The notes below the pieces were generated by a model, which was not told the DNA's origin, made no database searches, and saw only the letters and a list, made by a program, of their open reading frames with translations. A stretch of 64,000 nucleotides of DNA from Acidobacteriota bacterium (GTDB taxonomy: Bacteria > Acidobacteriota > Blastocatellia > UBA7656), in contig JACQDB010000125.1 of the NCBI GenBank assembly GCA_016201275.1, forward strand, positions 23,110-87,109, in the 5' to 3' direction. The position numbers and the translations under genes were made by a program. Of the stretch, positions 15,836 through 24,515 are shown piece after piece. Numbering within the stretch: position 1 is the first letter of the stretch; the number at the start of each line of letters is the position of its first letter.

Positions 15836-16667
15836 CTCCCCCGGATTTTTCTAAGGTTTTCGCTTCGTCCCAATACCTGTTCATTTCTACATGATCGGAA
15901 TCGGCGGGCTTGCGACCCGATTCGCGCAGACGGTCTTCGATGTAGCGGAAGCGGCGGCGGAATTTGCGATTCGACGACTTCAAGGCGCTTTCCGGGTCAA
16001 CGCCCAACAAGCGCGCCACATTGACGGCGACGAATAATAAATCGCCGACTTCATCGCTGATGCGTTGATGATTGTTGGCGTCGGTTTCGATCTCGTGCTT
16101 CAACTCGTTGACCTCTTCATCGAGTTTGTCCAGCACTTCGCCAACATTCGGCCAATCGAAATCCACGCGGGAAACTTTCGTGGTCATCTGAAAAGCTTCC
16201 ATCATCGCCGGAAGCTTTTTCGACACGCTATCAAGCATAGAGCCTTGCGCGTCGGGCTTTTTGCCTTTGGCAATTAATTCGGCTTCCTTGATGGCTTCCC
16301 AGTTTCGCAGCACTTCGCCCGATGTTGCGGATTTGTCATCGCCGAAAACGTGCGGATGGCGGTTGATCATCTTCGCCGAGACGCGCTCGATGACATCGGC
16401 AATGGTGAAGCGATTTTCTTCTATGGCAATCTGCGAATGAAATATTACCTGCAACAACAGGTCGCCGAGTTCGCCGGTGAACTCTTCATCATCGCCTTCG
16501 TCTATGGCTTCCAACACCTCGTAGGCTTCTTCGATTAACATCGGCTTTAGGCTTGCGTGGGTCTGCTCGCGGTCCCAAGGGCAACCGTCGGGAGCGCGCA
16601 AGCGGGCGATTAACTCAATCAATTGCGCGAACCGTTCCGCGCCTTTCTGACTTGCTGAATTGTGCAT
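15819..16667 (-). CDS. mazG: nucleoside triphosphate pyrophosphohydrolase MazG
   Basis: The product is 282 residues with two MazG domains. The first has LRAPDGCPWDREQTHASLKP, EEAYEVLEAI and GDLLLQVIFHSQIA; the second is more divergent, with DEVGDLLFVAVNVARLLGVD and a C-terminal RRRFRYIEDRL. The EExxE and ExxD acidic residues bind magnesium. MazG hydrolyses NTPs and dNTPs to monophosphates and pyrophosphate and lowers (p)ppGpp or damaged nucleotide levels. It leads a short operon with the two genes downstream (overlap 17 nt). A long heptamer-array gap separates it from the divergent DUF1844 gene. Confidence 0.94.
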   Translation of the reverse strand: MHNSASQKGAERFAQLIELIARLRAPDGCPWDREQTHASLKPMLIEEAYEVLEAIDEGDDEEFTGELGDLLLQVIFHSQIAIEENRFTIADVIERVSAKMINRHPHVFGDDKSATSGEVLRNWEAIKEAELIAKGKKPDAQGSMLDSVSKKLPAMMEAFQMTTKVSRVDFDWPNVGEVLDKLDEEVNELKHEIETDANNHQRISDEVGDLLFVAVNVARLLGVDPESALKSSNRKFRRRFRYIEDRLRESGRKPADSDHVEMNRYWDEAKTLEKSGGDGHEK

Positions 16668-16681
16668 AAGCAGACTCTAGC

Positions 16682-16839
16682 GAAAGAAAAAGTAAAAAGG
16701 CAAAAGGAAAAAGTAAAAAGGCAAAAGGAAAAAATTTTATCGGGTGGATGCTGACCGATTGATGGGGGCGGCAAAAATGAGTCAGACGTTTTATGGTACG
16801 CAGGCGAAATCGTCCTTTGCCTTTTGCCTTTTTACTTTT
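16682..16839. repeat. inverted pair of A/G-rich heptamer arrays
   Basis: Left array 16682-16734 reads GAAAAAG, TAAAAAG, GCAAAAG repeated. The right array 16814-16839 is the complementary CCTTTGC CTTTTGC CTTTTTA. About 80 bp of unique sequence lies between. It occupies the divergent gap between mazG and the DUF1844 gene. Confidence 0.85.
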
Positions 16840-16916
16840 ATATCCTGCCTTGTTAGCATTGAGATTTTTAGAACACCGAATAGAACTATCTGGACGAAAG
16901 GTTTGATGCAAACGCT

Positions 16917-17627
16917 ATGACAGACGAAAAAGAATCAGGATTCAAAGTTGCCGACCGCCGCCGCTACAACCCCGATGGCTCGTTACGCGAGCCGCTTGCC
17001 GAAGAGCCGATACCGGAAGAACCGACTGCGACAAGCGAAAGCGTCGCGGCTGCCGAACTGGAGGTCGCCAATACGGAGGCGGTTGCCGCGCATCCCTTTG
17101 GCGAAACGCACACAGCGGGAAATGCTGCGGAACCGGAGACCACAGGCAACACCGATAATGTCGTGAGTTTTCCGGGGGCGACCAATAAACCACCGACTGA
17201 GGAAGAGAAGCCAGAAGGCGACAAGCCGAAATCCGCAGCGGCCAAAGCCACTGCCGCAAGCGCTGTCTCGGCTTCGCAAGCCGCTTCGCAACAGGCCGCT
17301 CAAGCAACACAATCGGCGCAGCAAGCGGCCATTGAAAACGCCTACAATCAAGCCTCCGGCCCCGCCAATCCGCGTTTGCCGCAGGCCTCGTTTTTAAGCC
17401 TGCTCAATATGCTGGGCGTCGAAGCCGCCATGCATCTGGGCTTGATGGAGATGCAGGATGGGCAACGCACGCCAGTGGATTTGGAAGCCGCTCGTCACAT
17501 GATTGACATGATCGGAATGTTGAAAGAGAAGACAAGCGGCAATCTCAAATCCGATGAAGAGGCGTTGCTGGAAAACGTGCTGGCCGATTTGCGTATGCAG
17601 TTCGTGGCGCTCTCAAGAAAAGGATAA
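16917..17627 (+). CDS. DUF1844 domain protein
   Basis: The product is 236 residues. The N-terminal 30 residues (FKVADRRRYNPDGSL) and the C-terminal 85 (PQASFLSLLNMLGVEAAMHL, GLMEMQDG, LEAARHMIDMIGMLKEKTSG) are the conserved DUF1844 parts. Between them lies a ~110-residue Ala/Glu/Gln-rich, probably disordered linker. DUF1844 proteins are common in Acidobacteriota and Deltaproteobacteria, with no assigned function; they are small cytoplasmic helical proteins. It heads the run leading to the PhnP-like MBL and ribF genes. Confidence 0.87.
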   Translation: MTDEKESGFKVADRRRYNPDGSLREPLAEEPIPEEPTATSESVAAAELEVANTEAVAAHPFGETHTAGNAAEPETTGNTDNVVSFPGATNKPPTEEEKPEGDKPKSAAAKATAASAVSASQAASQQAAQATQSAQQAAIENAYNQASGPANPRLPQASFLSLLNMLGVEAAMHLGLMEMQDGQRTPVDLEAARHMIDMIGMLKEKTSGNLKSDEEALLENVLADLRMQFVALSRKG

Positions 17628-17630
17628 ATT

Positions 17631-17756
17631 AGTCCGTAGTCCTTAGTCTCTAGTCCTTCGCAGTTGGTTTCTTGATTCGCCGTTTGGTTGAAACAGCGAT
17701 CTTCGGAAGACCTTGCCGGTAAACTAAGGACTAAGGACCAGGGACTAAGGACTAAG
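17631..17756. repeat. inverted pair of heptamer arrays (AGTCCGT / ACTAAGG)
   Basis: AGTCCGT AGTCCTT AGTCTCT AGTCCTT (17631-17658) faces ACTAAGG ACTAAGG ACCAGGG ACTAAGG ACTAAG (17723-17756). About 64 bp lie between. The pair fills the entire gap between the DUF1844 stop and the next start. Confidence 0.9.
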
Positions 17757-17759
17757 TGA

Positions 17760-18515
17760 ATGAAAGTAACATTTCTGGGCACCGGCACCTCCGTAGGCAT
17801 ACCAAGCATCGGCTGTGATTGCGACACCTGTTTGTCGGATGACGAGCGCGATAAACGCTTGCGCGCTTCCATCTTGATCGAACACGAAGAGCGGAAAATT
17901 CTCGTTGATGCTTCGACAGACTTTCGCTATCAAGCCCTGCGCTGCGGCTTGAAACATCTGGACGCGATTCTCTTCACGCACGCCCACGCCGATCATTGCT
18001 TCGGGCTGGATGACACGCGCCCGATTATGTTTCGCAATAAAATCGAAATCCCCTGCTATGCCACAGCGGTGACTTGGGAAGGTTTGCGGCGAGTCTATTC
18101 GTATGCCTTCGCGCCTGCGGTTTCCGGCGTGCCGCGCATCATTCCGCATACCATCAACGACCGCTTCAAGCTGTTCGGGCTGGAGATACTGCCGCTGACG
18201 GTGATGCACGGCCCTTTGCCGGTGACGGCGTTTCGCATCAACGATTTTGCTTACGTGACCGATTGCCACGAAATACCTGAAGCGGCGCTTGCCCAACTGC
18301 GCGGCCTGGAGGTCTTGGTGATTGATGCGCTGCGCTTCAAAAAACATCCGACCCACATGACACTTGACCAGGCGCTGGCCTACATCAAAATAGTGAAGCC
18401 GCATCGCGCTCTGCTGACGCACATTTCGCACGACATCAAACACGCAGAGACCAGCGGCCATCTGCCGGAAAACGTCGAGATTGCTTACGACGGTTTAGAG
18501 GTGACGAGTAGCTGA
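17760..18515 (+). CDS. MBL-fold metallohydrolase, PhnP-like
   Basis: The product is 251 residues. GTGTSVGIPSIGCDCDTC at residues 7-24 includes the Cys-rich zinc site of PhnP-like proteins; the metal motif FTHAHADHCFGLDD is at about 72-85, followed by VTDCHEIPE and LLTHISHDIKH. PhnP is a phosphodiesterase acting on cyclic phosphodiesters; the substrate here is unknown. The stop codon overlaps the ribF start (TGATG), so translation is coupled with FAD synthesis. Confidence 0.88.
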   Translation: MKVTFLGTGTSVGIPSIGCDCDTCLSDDERDKRLRASILIEHEERKILVDASTDFRYQALRCGLKHLDAILFTHAHADHCFGLDDTRPIMFRNKIEIPCYATAVTWEGLRRVYSYAFAPAVSGVPRIIPHTINDRFKLFGLEILPLTVMHGPLPVTAFRINDFAYVTDCHEIPEAALAQLRGLEVLVIDALRFKKHPTHMTLDQALAYIKIVKPHRALLTHISHDIKHAETSGHLPENVEIAYDGLEVTSS

Positions 18516-19471
18516 TGAAAATTTGCCACGACATCGAATCCTGTGAGTTGAAGACTCCGACCATCGTCACCTTTGGCGTCTTTGATGGCTTGCATCTGGG
18601 ACATCAAACCATCATGAAACAAGTGGTCGAACGCGCCAAAGCGACGGGCTTGGCCGCCACCGTTGTGACCTTTGATCCGCACCCACGCGCCGTATTGCAC
18701 CCAGAAAGTGCGCCGCCCTTGCTGCATACTTTCGAGCAGAAGATGGAAGCCATAGCGCGGCTGGGCATCGAGCAGGTGGTGGTGTTGACTTTCACCAAAG
18801 AGCTGGCCGAAGAGAGCGCCGAAGAATTTTTATTGCAGACGATCTTTGGCCGACTCGATGCGCGTGAGGTTTATTTAGGCAAAGGCTTTGCGTTCGGCAA
18901 TCGGCGGGAAGGGAATTTCGAGTTGTTGAAAGCGGTTGCCGATAAATTGCAACGTCTTGCCGATGAAGTCCCCGAAGTCATGTTGCGCGGTCGCAGGGTG
19001 AGTTCAACGGCCATCCGGAAATTATTGAATGACGGGCGCATCAATGTGGCGCGTCGTATGCTCGGTCGCCCGTATGGCGTCGAGAGTCGCGTCATCGAAG
19101 GCCACAAAGTCGGCAGAGAAAAACTCACTTATGCGACGGCGAATTTGAAACCGCACAACCGTGTGTTGCCCGCCAAAGGCGTCTATATCACCTTGACGCT
19201 GGTAGAAGGAGAGTGGCGACGGTCGCTGACCAACATCGGCGTGCGGCCTACGTTTGGCGGCGATGCGGAGGTGTCTGTGGAAACTCATCTGATGAATTTC
19301 GACCGCGAGATTTATGGCGAAAAGATTCGCGTGCGCTTTCTGCATCGTCTGCGCGGCGAAAAAAAATTTGAATCTATAGAGGCGTTGAAGGCGCAGATTG
19401 ATAAAGATTACAAGCGCGCTGTCCGCTATTTTGACCGCGCCGCCGTCAAACGCAACATCAGGTTTGTGTAG
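18515..19471 (+). CDS. ribF: bifunctional riboflavin kinase / FAD synthetase
   Basis: The product is 318 residues, full length. The FAD synthetase half has TFGVFDGLHLGHQTIMKQ (nucleotidyl-transfer HxGH motif) and VTFDPHPRAVLHP, and ends with RRVSSTAIRKLL. The riboflavin kinase half has GRPYGVESRVIEGHKVGR, PAKGVYITL, NIGVRPTFGG and VETHLMNFDREIYGEKIRV. It phosphorylates riboflavin to FMN and adenylates it to FAD in the cytoplasm. It overlaps the PhnP-like gene by 1 nt. Confidence 0.96.
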   Translation: MKICHDIESCELKTPTIVTFGVFDGLHLGHQTIMKQVVERAKATGLAATVVTFDPHPRAVLHPESAPPLLHTFEQKMEAIARLGIEQVVVLTFTKELAEESAEEFLLQTIFGRLDAREVYLGKGFAFGNRREGNFELLKAVADKLQRLADEVPEVMLRGRRVSSTAIRKLLNDGRINVARRMLGRPYGVESRVIEGHKVGREKLTYATANLKPHNRVLPAKGVYITLTLVEGEWRRSLTNIGVRPTFGGDAEVSVETHLMNFDREIYGEKIRVRFLHRLRGEKKFESIEALKAQIDKDYKRAVRYFDRAAVKRNIRFV

Positions 19472-19580
19472 GCTTGGCGGTTAAAGCCCGGAGCCTGTAG
19501 TGCCAAAGCATCGGAAACTTTCCGTGTCAGTGGTTGAGAAAAAATTGACGCGACTTCACGCCACGAAATATCATCCTCGT

Positions 19581-19868
19581 ATGAGCGATTCAGTAATCAT
19601 TGAAGACTTGCCGATGACGCCGGAGATGGCGTTGTTGTTCGAGAAGGCGAAACGCAATGTGAAATGGTTCAACGACCACGCGATGGAACTCGAAGTGTTC
19701 AAGCGGTATCGCGGCCAGTATGTCGCCTCTTCGGGCGGCGAACTGTTTGTCGCCGACACTGCCGAAGAAGTCGAGCGCCTTGCGAAAGAAAAACACCCTG
19801 ACGATTTGCCGCATATTAGATATATCCCGAAAGAAAAGTTGAGCCGAATCTATGCGTGTAAACGGTGA
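19581..19868 (+). CDS. DUF5678 domain protein
   Basis: The product is 95 residues from ATG 19581; a GTG at 19500 in the same frame, with GGAG in front, would add 27 basic residues. The domain core WFNDHAMELEVFKRYRGQYV followed by ASSGGELFVADTAEEVERLA is the DUF5678 pattern (aromatic-rich helix, then a short strand-turn-strand). Its end overlaps the following retropepsin-like gene by 17 nt. DUF5678 proteins are small, of unknown function; the coupling suggests they act with the protease-like protein. Confidence 0.72.
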   Translation: MSDSVIIEDLPMTPEMALLFEKAKRNVKWFNDHAMELEVFKRYRGQYVASSGGELFVADTAEEVERLAKEKHPDDLPHIRYIPKEKLSRIYACKR

Positions 19869-20289
19869 ATGGCTGCTTTGTGATGATGGCATAATTCGAC
19901 CAAGCGTTTCCGGGTTAGTTCGAGCCTTAGATGACCAATGGGTGGAAGTTACATTCTTGCTGGACTGTGGAGCAGACCGGACGGTTTTTAGTTCGAGATT
20001 CCTTCATCGGCTTCGAGGCCTGGAAGTAGGCGAAGGGCAACAAGTGTACCTGGCAGGGGTTGGGGGACGGGTCGGCTCAATTACTGTGGAGACCACTATT
20101 GGGTTAATTCGAGATGATGAACGAATCGTGCAGGTGCATGGGCATTTTGGCGTTTTCACAGAAAGCGAGAGCGGTGATTTGTCTGTGCTGGGTCGGGATG
20201 TGACGAATAATTTCAGCGCGATTTATGATTACCTGAATCAAGCGGTCACGTTGCTTGCACTCCCTCATCATTACGAAATCAAGCCTTGA
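19852..20289 (+). CDS. retropepsin-like aspartic protease domain protein
   Basis: The product is 145 residues. The single catalytic motif LLDCGADRTVFSSRFL at about residues 36-51 matches the D-[TSC]-G-A of clan AA proteases, with a Cys in place of the usual Thr/Ser after the Asp. VYLAGVGGRVGSITVETTI and LSVLGRDVTNNFSAIYDY (the hydrophobic-hydrophobic-G motif) follow, as expected. Such proteins act as dimers. Translation is coupled with the DUF5678 gene upstream (17-nt overlap), so this looks like a bicistronic unit. Confidence 0.78.
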   Translation: MRVNGEWLLCDDGIIRPSVSGLVRALDDQWVEVTFLLDCGADRTVFSSRFLHRLRGLEVGEGQQVYLAGVGGRVGSITVETTIGLIRDDERIVQVHGHFGVFTESESGDLSVLGRDVTNNFSAIYDYLNQAVTLLALPHHYEIKP

Positions 20290-20328
20290 TTTTTCTGCAA
20301 CCATTTCGGCAAGGAGTCATAAAATCTC

Positions 20329-21180
20329 ATGTTCCAAGCGGATGTATTAAAAGACAAAGTTATCATCATCACTGGCGGTGGCACGGGATTGGGGCGGGCG
20401 ATGGGCGAACGGTTTTTAGAATTGGGCGCGAAGCTCGCCATCACCAGTCGTAACCTGGCGCGGCTTGAACAATCTGCCGCAGAGATGCGCGAAGCCACAG
20501 GCGGCGAGGTCTTCGCCGTGCCTTGCGATGTGCGCGATGCCGCGCAGGTCGAGCAGATGATTGAGCAAATCTGGCAGCATTACGGCACTGTGGATGTGCT
20601 GGTCAATAACGCCGCAGGAAATTTCGCCGCGCCTACCGAAAGGCTTTCGACACGCGCTGTTGATGCGGTGTTAGGCATTGTGCTGCACGGCACGTTTTAT
20701 TGCACGCTGGCTTTGGGAAAAAAATGGATCGCCGAAAAACGCGGCGGCACGATGCTGAATCTACTGGCGACGTATGCGTGGACGGGTTCGGCTTATGTCG
20801 TACCATCGGCGGCGGCAAAGGCCGGAGTGATGGCGTTGACGCAATCGCTGGCGGTCGAATGGGCAAAGTACGGCATACGCATGAACGGCATCGCGCCGGG
20901 GCCGTTTCCGACAGCGGGCGCGCAACAGGGCTTAACGCTTGGCGGCGATTTCAGCCAGTTTGTCGTTGACCGCAACCCGTTAAAGCGTGTAGGCCAGTTG
21001 CGCGAGTTGGCGAATCTGGCGACCTATTTAATTTCCGATTATTCGGCATACATCAACGGCGAAGTCGTGGTCATTGATGGCGGCGAATGGCTGGCCGGGG
21101 CTGGCGAATTCAGTATGCTCGATAAATTGTCGGACGAAGATTGGGACAAACTGGAAGCGCAGGCGCGCAGCCGCAAATAG
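20329..21180 (+). CDS. SDR oxidoreductase, 2,4-dienoyl-CoA reductase-like
   Basis: The product is 283 residues. The Rossmann motif TGGGTGLGRAM is at 15-25, VNNAAGNF near 91, and YVVPSAAAKAGVMALTQSLA carries the catalytic region. The PSAAAKAG version, with IAPGPFPTAGA after it, is that of mitochondrial and bacterial 2,4-dienoyl-CoA reductases rather than standard YxxxK SDRs. It would reduce 2,4-dienoyl-CoA with NADPH during beta-oxidation of unsaturated fatty acids. AAGGAG lies 12 nt before ATG 20329. No other beta-oxidation gene is adjacent. Confidence 0.87.
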   Translation: MFQADVLKDKVIIITGGGTGLGRAMGERFLELGAKLAITSRNLARLEQSAAEMREATGGEVFAVPCDVRDAAQVEQMIEQIWQHYGTVDVLVNNAAGNFAAPTERLSTRAVDAVLGIVLHGTFYCTLALGKKWIAEKRGGTMLNLLATYAWTGSAYVVPSAAAKAGVMALTQSLAVEWAKYGIRMNGIAPGPFPTAGAQQGLTLGGDFSQFVVDRNPLKRVGQLRELANLATYLISDYSAYINGEVVVIDGGEWLAGAGEFSMLDKLSDEDWDKLEAQARSRK

Positions 21181-21228
21181 AATCGTGATGCCGTAATGCT
21201 TGTGCGGATGCTGTTCAAATCGAATTGA

Positions 21229-21325
21229 ATCTTTGCGTGACTTTGCGTCTTTGCAGCTTGGCGCAAGAAAAGAGTGGTGCAGCGCCAACCGAAGTTCACG
21301 CAAAGCCGCAAAGTCACGCAAAGCG
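21229..21325. repeat. inverted CTTTGCGT repeats
   Basis: CTTTGCGTGACTTTGCGTC (from about 21230) faces CACGCAAAGCCGCAAAGTCA and CGCAAAGC (to 21325). It lies in the 280-bp gap before the YncE-like gene. Similar TTTGCGT tracts are common intergenic repeats in several phyla. Confidence 0.65.
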
Positions 21326-21461
21326 TACAGGCGGAAATTTTTTCTCAAGCTCAGGAAGCAGGATGTGGATTGCCATCGCTCGTGAAGCTCGTGATGAAGG
21401 CCGAAGGCGCGGTGACTCGTTGCAGCTTGGCGTTCAAAGCCTATTGATAGAGGTTGTTTTG

Positions 21462-22622
21462 ATGATTGTAAAAGCCATGAAATATTTTTCGGTTGCCCTT
21501 CTCTTCAATCTGTTGCTTGCGTTTTCTATCTCTGCACAACAACTGCCGGACAAAGATTATCTGGTTTATGTGGTCTGCGAATCGGCGGACAAAATCGCTT
21601 TGATTCGCTTTGGCGCAACCGGCGCAAAGGTCGAGCGCGAAATTCCCACGGGACTGATGCCCAACGACATTGACGGGCCGCACGGCATCGTGGTGTCGCC
21701 CGATAAACAGTTCTATTATGTATCGCTCGGTCACGGCAGACCGTTTGGTTCGGTGTGGAAATATTCAACCAGAGACGACACGGTAATCGGGCGCGTCACC
21801 TTGGGCTTGTTTCCGGCGACGATGGACATCACACCCGATGGCGAATTTCTTTACGTCGTCAATTTCAATCTGCACGGCGATATGGTTCCATCTTCAGTTT
21901 CCGTAGTCGCTACCGATTCGATGATGGAAGTCAAACGCCTGACCACTTGCACCATGCCGCATGGGTCGCGGCTCAACCCGCAAGGCGACAAACAATATTC
22001 GGCCTGCATGATGGACGATATGCTGGTCGAAATTGACGCCAGTAATTTTCAAGTGGCGCGGCACTTTCTCTTGACCAGAGGCAAAGAGTTGGGAATGTTC
22101 GGCGCGCCCGTAAGCAAAGGAAACTCTATGTCGCACGACCTGGGTGGTCACGGAATGGAGCCGCCCAAACCGGGCGATGTCGGTTGTTCGCCGACCTGGG
22201 CGCAGCCTTCCAGCGACGGCAAATCAATTTTTGTGGCCTGCAACAAGAGCGATGAAATTGTCGAAGTAGATGCGGCAAGCTGGAAAGTCAAACGCCGCAT
22301 GGCAGCGCGTGGCGGCGTTTATAATTTAGCCGTGACCAGAGACGACCGCTTGATTTCAACCAACAAACGCGACCAGTCGGTTTCGATTATGGATTTGCAG
22401 ACCGGCAAAGAATTGGCGCGCATTCCTACGAAACGCCGTGTGGTTCACGGTGCAGTAGTGTCTTCGGATAATCGCTATGCGTTCATTTCGGTTGAAGGCG
22501 TAGGCGCAGACCCCGGCACTGTTGAAGTCATAGACCTCGCCGCCTTGAAGACAGTGGCGACAGTTGATGTTCCTGCACAGGCCGCCGGAATTGATTTTTA
22601 TAAAACCGAACCGACGAAGTAA
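21462..22622 (+). CDS. exported YncE-like seven-bladed beta-propeller protein
   Basis: The product is 386 residues from ATG 21462, chosen because AGAGG lies 10 nt upstream and a signal peptide begins (KYFSVALLFNLLLAFSISAQ). The rest is a propeller with repeated D-x-x-x-x-V motifs: DKIALIRF, PHGIVVSPDKQFYYVS, FPATMDITPDGEFLYVVNF, VYNLAVTRDDRLISTNK and DPGTVEVIDLAALKTVATVD. YncE-like proteins are periplasmic; the ligand is unknown. Cys residues in VVCESADK and CTMPHGS, plus several Met/His clusters (HDLGGHGMEPP), might bind metal (inference). Confidence 0.82.
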   Translation: MIVKAMKYFSVALLFNLLLAFSISAQQLPDKDYLVYVVCESADKIALIRFGATGAKVEREIPTGLMPNDIDGPHGIVVSPDKQFYYVSLGHGRPFGSVWKYSTRDDTVIGRVTLGLFPATMDITPDGEFLYVVNFNLHGDMVPSSVSVVATDSMMEVKRLTTCTMPHGSRLNPQGDKQYSACMMDDMLVEIDASNFQVARHFLLTRGKELGMFGAPVSKGNSMSHDLGGHGMEPPKPGDVGCSPTWAQPSSDGKSIFVACNKSDEIVEVDAASWKVKRRMAARGGVYNLAVTRDDRLISTNKRDQSVSIMDLQTGKELARIPTKRRVVHGAVVSSDNRYAFISVEGVGADPGTVEVIDLAALKTVATVDVPAQAAGIDFYKTEPTK

Positions 22623-22665
22623 AATCTTCCTTCAATCATCAATCCAAAATTTGAGTCAAAGAAAA

Positions 22666-23523
22666 ATGGCAGATAACAAAAACCAAAAAGCGAAACCCGT
22701 AGAGCCAAAATCGAACAACGTCGTATGGATTGCCGTCGGCGTTATTGCTGTGCTGGCAATCATCGGCATCCTTTATATCACCAACAAAGCGGACAGAAAC
22801 TCTCTGGCGAATGCCAACGTGAGAACGCCGCCTGCGACTACGCCGACAGTGACGCCGCCCGTAACGGCGACAACTAACAACAACGCTGCGCCCGTGACCA
22901 ACCCCGAAACCAAAGGCGAACCGGAGTTGACGACGATGGACGTAGCCAAAGCGGTGATGGTCACGGTTGAAGAAGACTTCGGCAAAAACGCGACGATTGC
23001 CTCGGCGTTGAAACAGGTCGAGCGGCGCTATCAACCCGATGACGGCAAAGGTCGGACGTTTGCGGTACTCGATGCCTACGGCGAAACCTTGCCGGACGGC
23101 AAAGTGCATATGTCCATGCACATCAGCAGCGAAAAACCCGGAACCGCGCAATTGATTGACAAAAAAACCGGCAAGGTTTTGTGGAAGGCGAGAATCAATC
23201 CCGTCAACACGCCGCCGCCGCCGAAAGCTTTACGCATGATTATTGAATCAAGCCCCGGCAATGGCTTCAATGTGGATGTTGCCAGCGCCAACAATGTGTT
23301 GAGCGCCACGGCCAGCGGCAAAGGCGTGCCGGTGGCGAACCTGTGGCCGGATGGCGAAGTGATGGAAGTCACCTTCATCTACAGTATGTGCGGTTGCCCG
23401 GTGAAAGCGAAAGTCAAGCGCGTCGGTGACAAGACCATGCGAATCAATGATCTGCCGGTGATGTTTCCCGATGACCCTGATGCTTTGCAGACCATAGCGA
23501 AATTTATGAAGTGGTCTTCGTAA
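22666..23523 (+). CDS. membrane-anchored protein of unknown function
   Basis: The product is 285 residues from ATG 22666. A short Lys-rich head is followed by one membrane segment (VVWIAVGVIAVLAIIGILYI, about 19-38), a Thr/Pro/Asn-rich linker (about 50-95) and a soluble domain of about 180 residues on the periplasmic side. The C-terminal third contains SMCGCPVKAKVKRVGD, a possible metal or redox site. No known domain is recognised. It starts 43 bp after the YncE-like stop codon and may be co-transcribed with it. Confidence 0.72.
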   Translation: MADNKNQKAKPVEPKSNNVVWIAVGVIAVLAIIGILYITNKADRNSLANANVRTPPATTPTVTPPVTATTNNNAAPVTNPETKGEPELTTMDVAKAVMVTVEEDFGKNATIASALKQVERRYQPDDGKGRTFAVLDAYGETLPDGKVHMSMHISSEKPGTAQLIDKKTGKVLWKARINPVNTPPPPKALRMIIESSPGNGFNVDVASANNVLSATASGKGVPVANLWPDGEVMEVTFIYSMCGCPVKAKVKRVGDKTMRINDLPVMFPDDPDALQTIAKFMKWSS

Positions 23524-23570
23524 TGTAGCGGGGGTGCAAAACCGTAGGTCGTTTTCAGGGGTATCTAGCG

Positions 23571-23662
23571 CGTGTCGCAGAATTTCAGAAACCGTCTATA
23601 TGTTGTAGGTGGTTAAACCATCATACACAATATCTGGACAAAAAATTCATTTCTGCGACACG
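23571..23662. mobile_element. 92-bp inverted-repeat element, MITE-like
   Basis: CGTGTCGCAGAA (23571-23582) and TTCTGCGACACG (23651-23662) are perfect 12-bp terminal inverted repeats around an 80-bp core that is itself partly palindromic (ATATGTTGTAG / ACACAATAT). There is no coding capacity. No clear target duplication was found. The whole gap 23524-24037 is otherwise non-coding. Confidence 0.45.
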
Positions 23663-23910
23663 TTCTATTTACCGCGCTTGATGTTTCGGCAGGCGCAGCG
23701 GGTGCATAGCCACAGGCGGCACCCCTGCTCAACTTCTCGCCACTGCCTTGCGGCGAACGGCAAGTTATCAAGATGCGCTGCTTGATCTTGCCGCTTTCGA
23801 TTGGGCGTGTGATTTCCCGCGACCGCAAAAGGCGCGTCCGCAACCAAAGCGGAACCGGCGACGTGACGAAAAAAAATGTATGTGTATAATTGCTGCGTCA
23901 AAGTGTGAGG

Positions 23911-23945
23911 TGAGGAGTAAGGCAAAAGGAAAAAGGCCAACGGCA
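23911..23945 (+). repeat. single heptamer array with GG every 7 nt
   Basis: The sequence GGAGTAA GGCAAAA GGAAAAA GGCCAAC GG keeps GG in strict 7-nt phase. No facing partner is seen nearby. Confidence 0.6.
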
Positions 23946-24037
23946 AGCTGCCCCCTTGAGTGATGCGGTCACGGATTTTCTGCTGCCGCACCGTCTTTGC
24001 CTGAAGCGTTCAGTCAGGTTTTTCAGGAGAATTCAAG

Positions 24038-24217
24038 ATGCTCGGTAAACTATATTTGTATGGCGGAATCGTTCTGCTCGCTTTGTGCGGTGTGATGATT
24101 CTTACAGGCTATGAACTGGGCGGCGGCAGACGCGATTTTATTCCCGCCGACAAGCGTTCGCAGGATGGCTATCGTTCGTTTCACATCTTTCATTCAGGAT
24201 ACAGAGGAGGGAAATAA
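24038..24217 (+). CDS. 59-residue membrane protein upstream of DUF350
   Basis: A small gene with ATG 24038 and a purine-rich site (GGAGAATTCAAG) before it. The product begins MLGKLYLYGGIVLLALCGVM, one membrane helix, then ELGGGRRDFIPADKR and a tail ending in GYRGGK. Its stop overlaps the start of the DUF350 gene by 1 nt (TAATG), strong evidence that it is translated. No known family; an accessory subunit of the DUF350 membrane protein is the simplest guess. Confidence 0.72.
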   Translation: MLGKLYLYGGIVLLALCGVMILTGYELGGGRRDFIPADKRSQDGYRSFHIFHSGYRGGK

Positions 24218-24501
24218 TGCTCTTGGAACCACTCGCAAAATTTGCTGACGCGGGGTTGGCCACAGCGCAATTCGCTATGCTGGTGCCGCTCAATCAATTG
24301 ACCGATTATGTGATTTCGACGCTTGTCTTCGTCGCCATCGGCCTGATCTTTTTCGCCATCGCCTTTCTGGTCATCGTCAAGTTCTCGCCGTTTTCGATTC
24401 GCAAAGAGATCGAAGACGACCAGAACACCTCCTTAGCGATTCTGATCGGCTCGGTCATCATCGGCATCGCTTTGATTGTCGCCGCCGCAGTTCACGGCTG
24501 A
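24217..24501 (+). CDS. DUF350 membrane protein
   Basis: The product is 94 residues with two clear helices (VISTLVFVAIGLIFFAIAFL and LAILIGSVIIGIALIVAAAV) separated by FSIRKEIEDDQNTSL, the conserved polar loop of DUF350. DUF350 proteins (YjfL type) are small inner-membrane proteins of unknown role; from memory they often sit beside spermidine-synthase-like, DUF4178 and PspA-like genes. Here the next gene is a membrane spermidine-synthase-like protein, consistent with that arrangement. Confidence 0.88.
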   Translation: MLLEPLAKFADAGLATAQFAMLVPLNQLTDYVISTLVFVAIGLIFFAIAFLVIVKFSPFSIRKEIEDDQNTSLAILIGSVIIGIALIVAAAVHG

Positions 24502-24515
24502 AAGACTGTAAAGGG

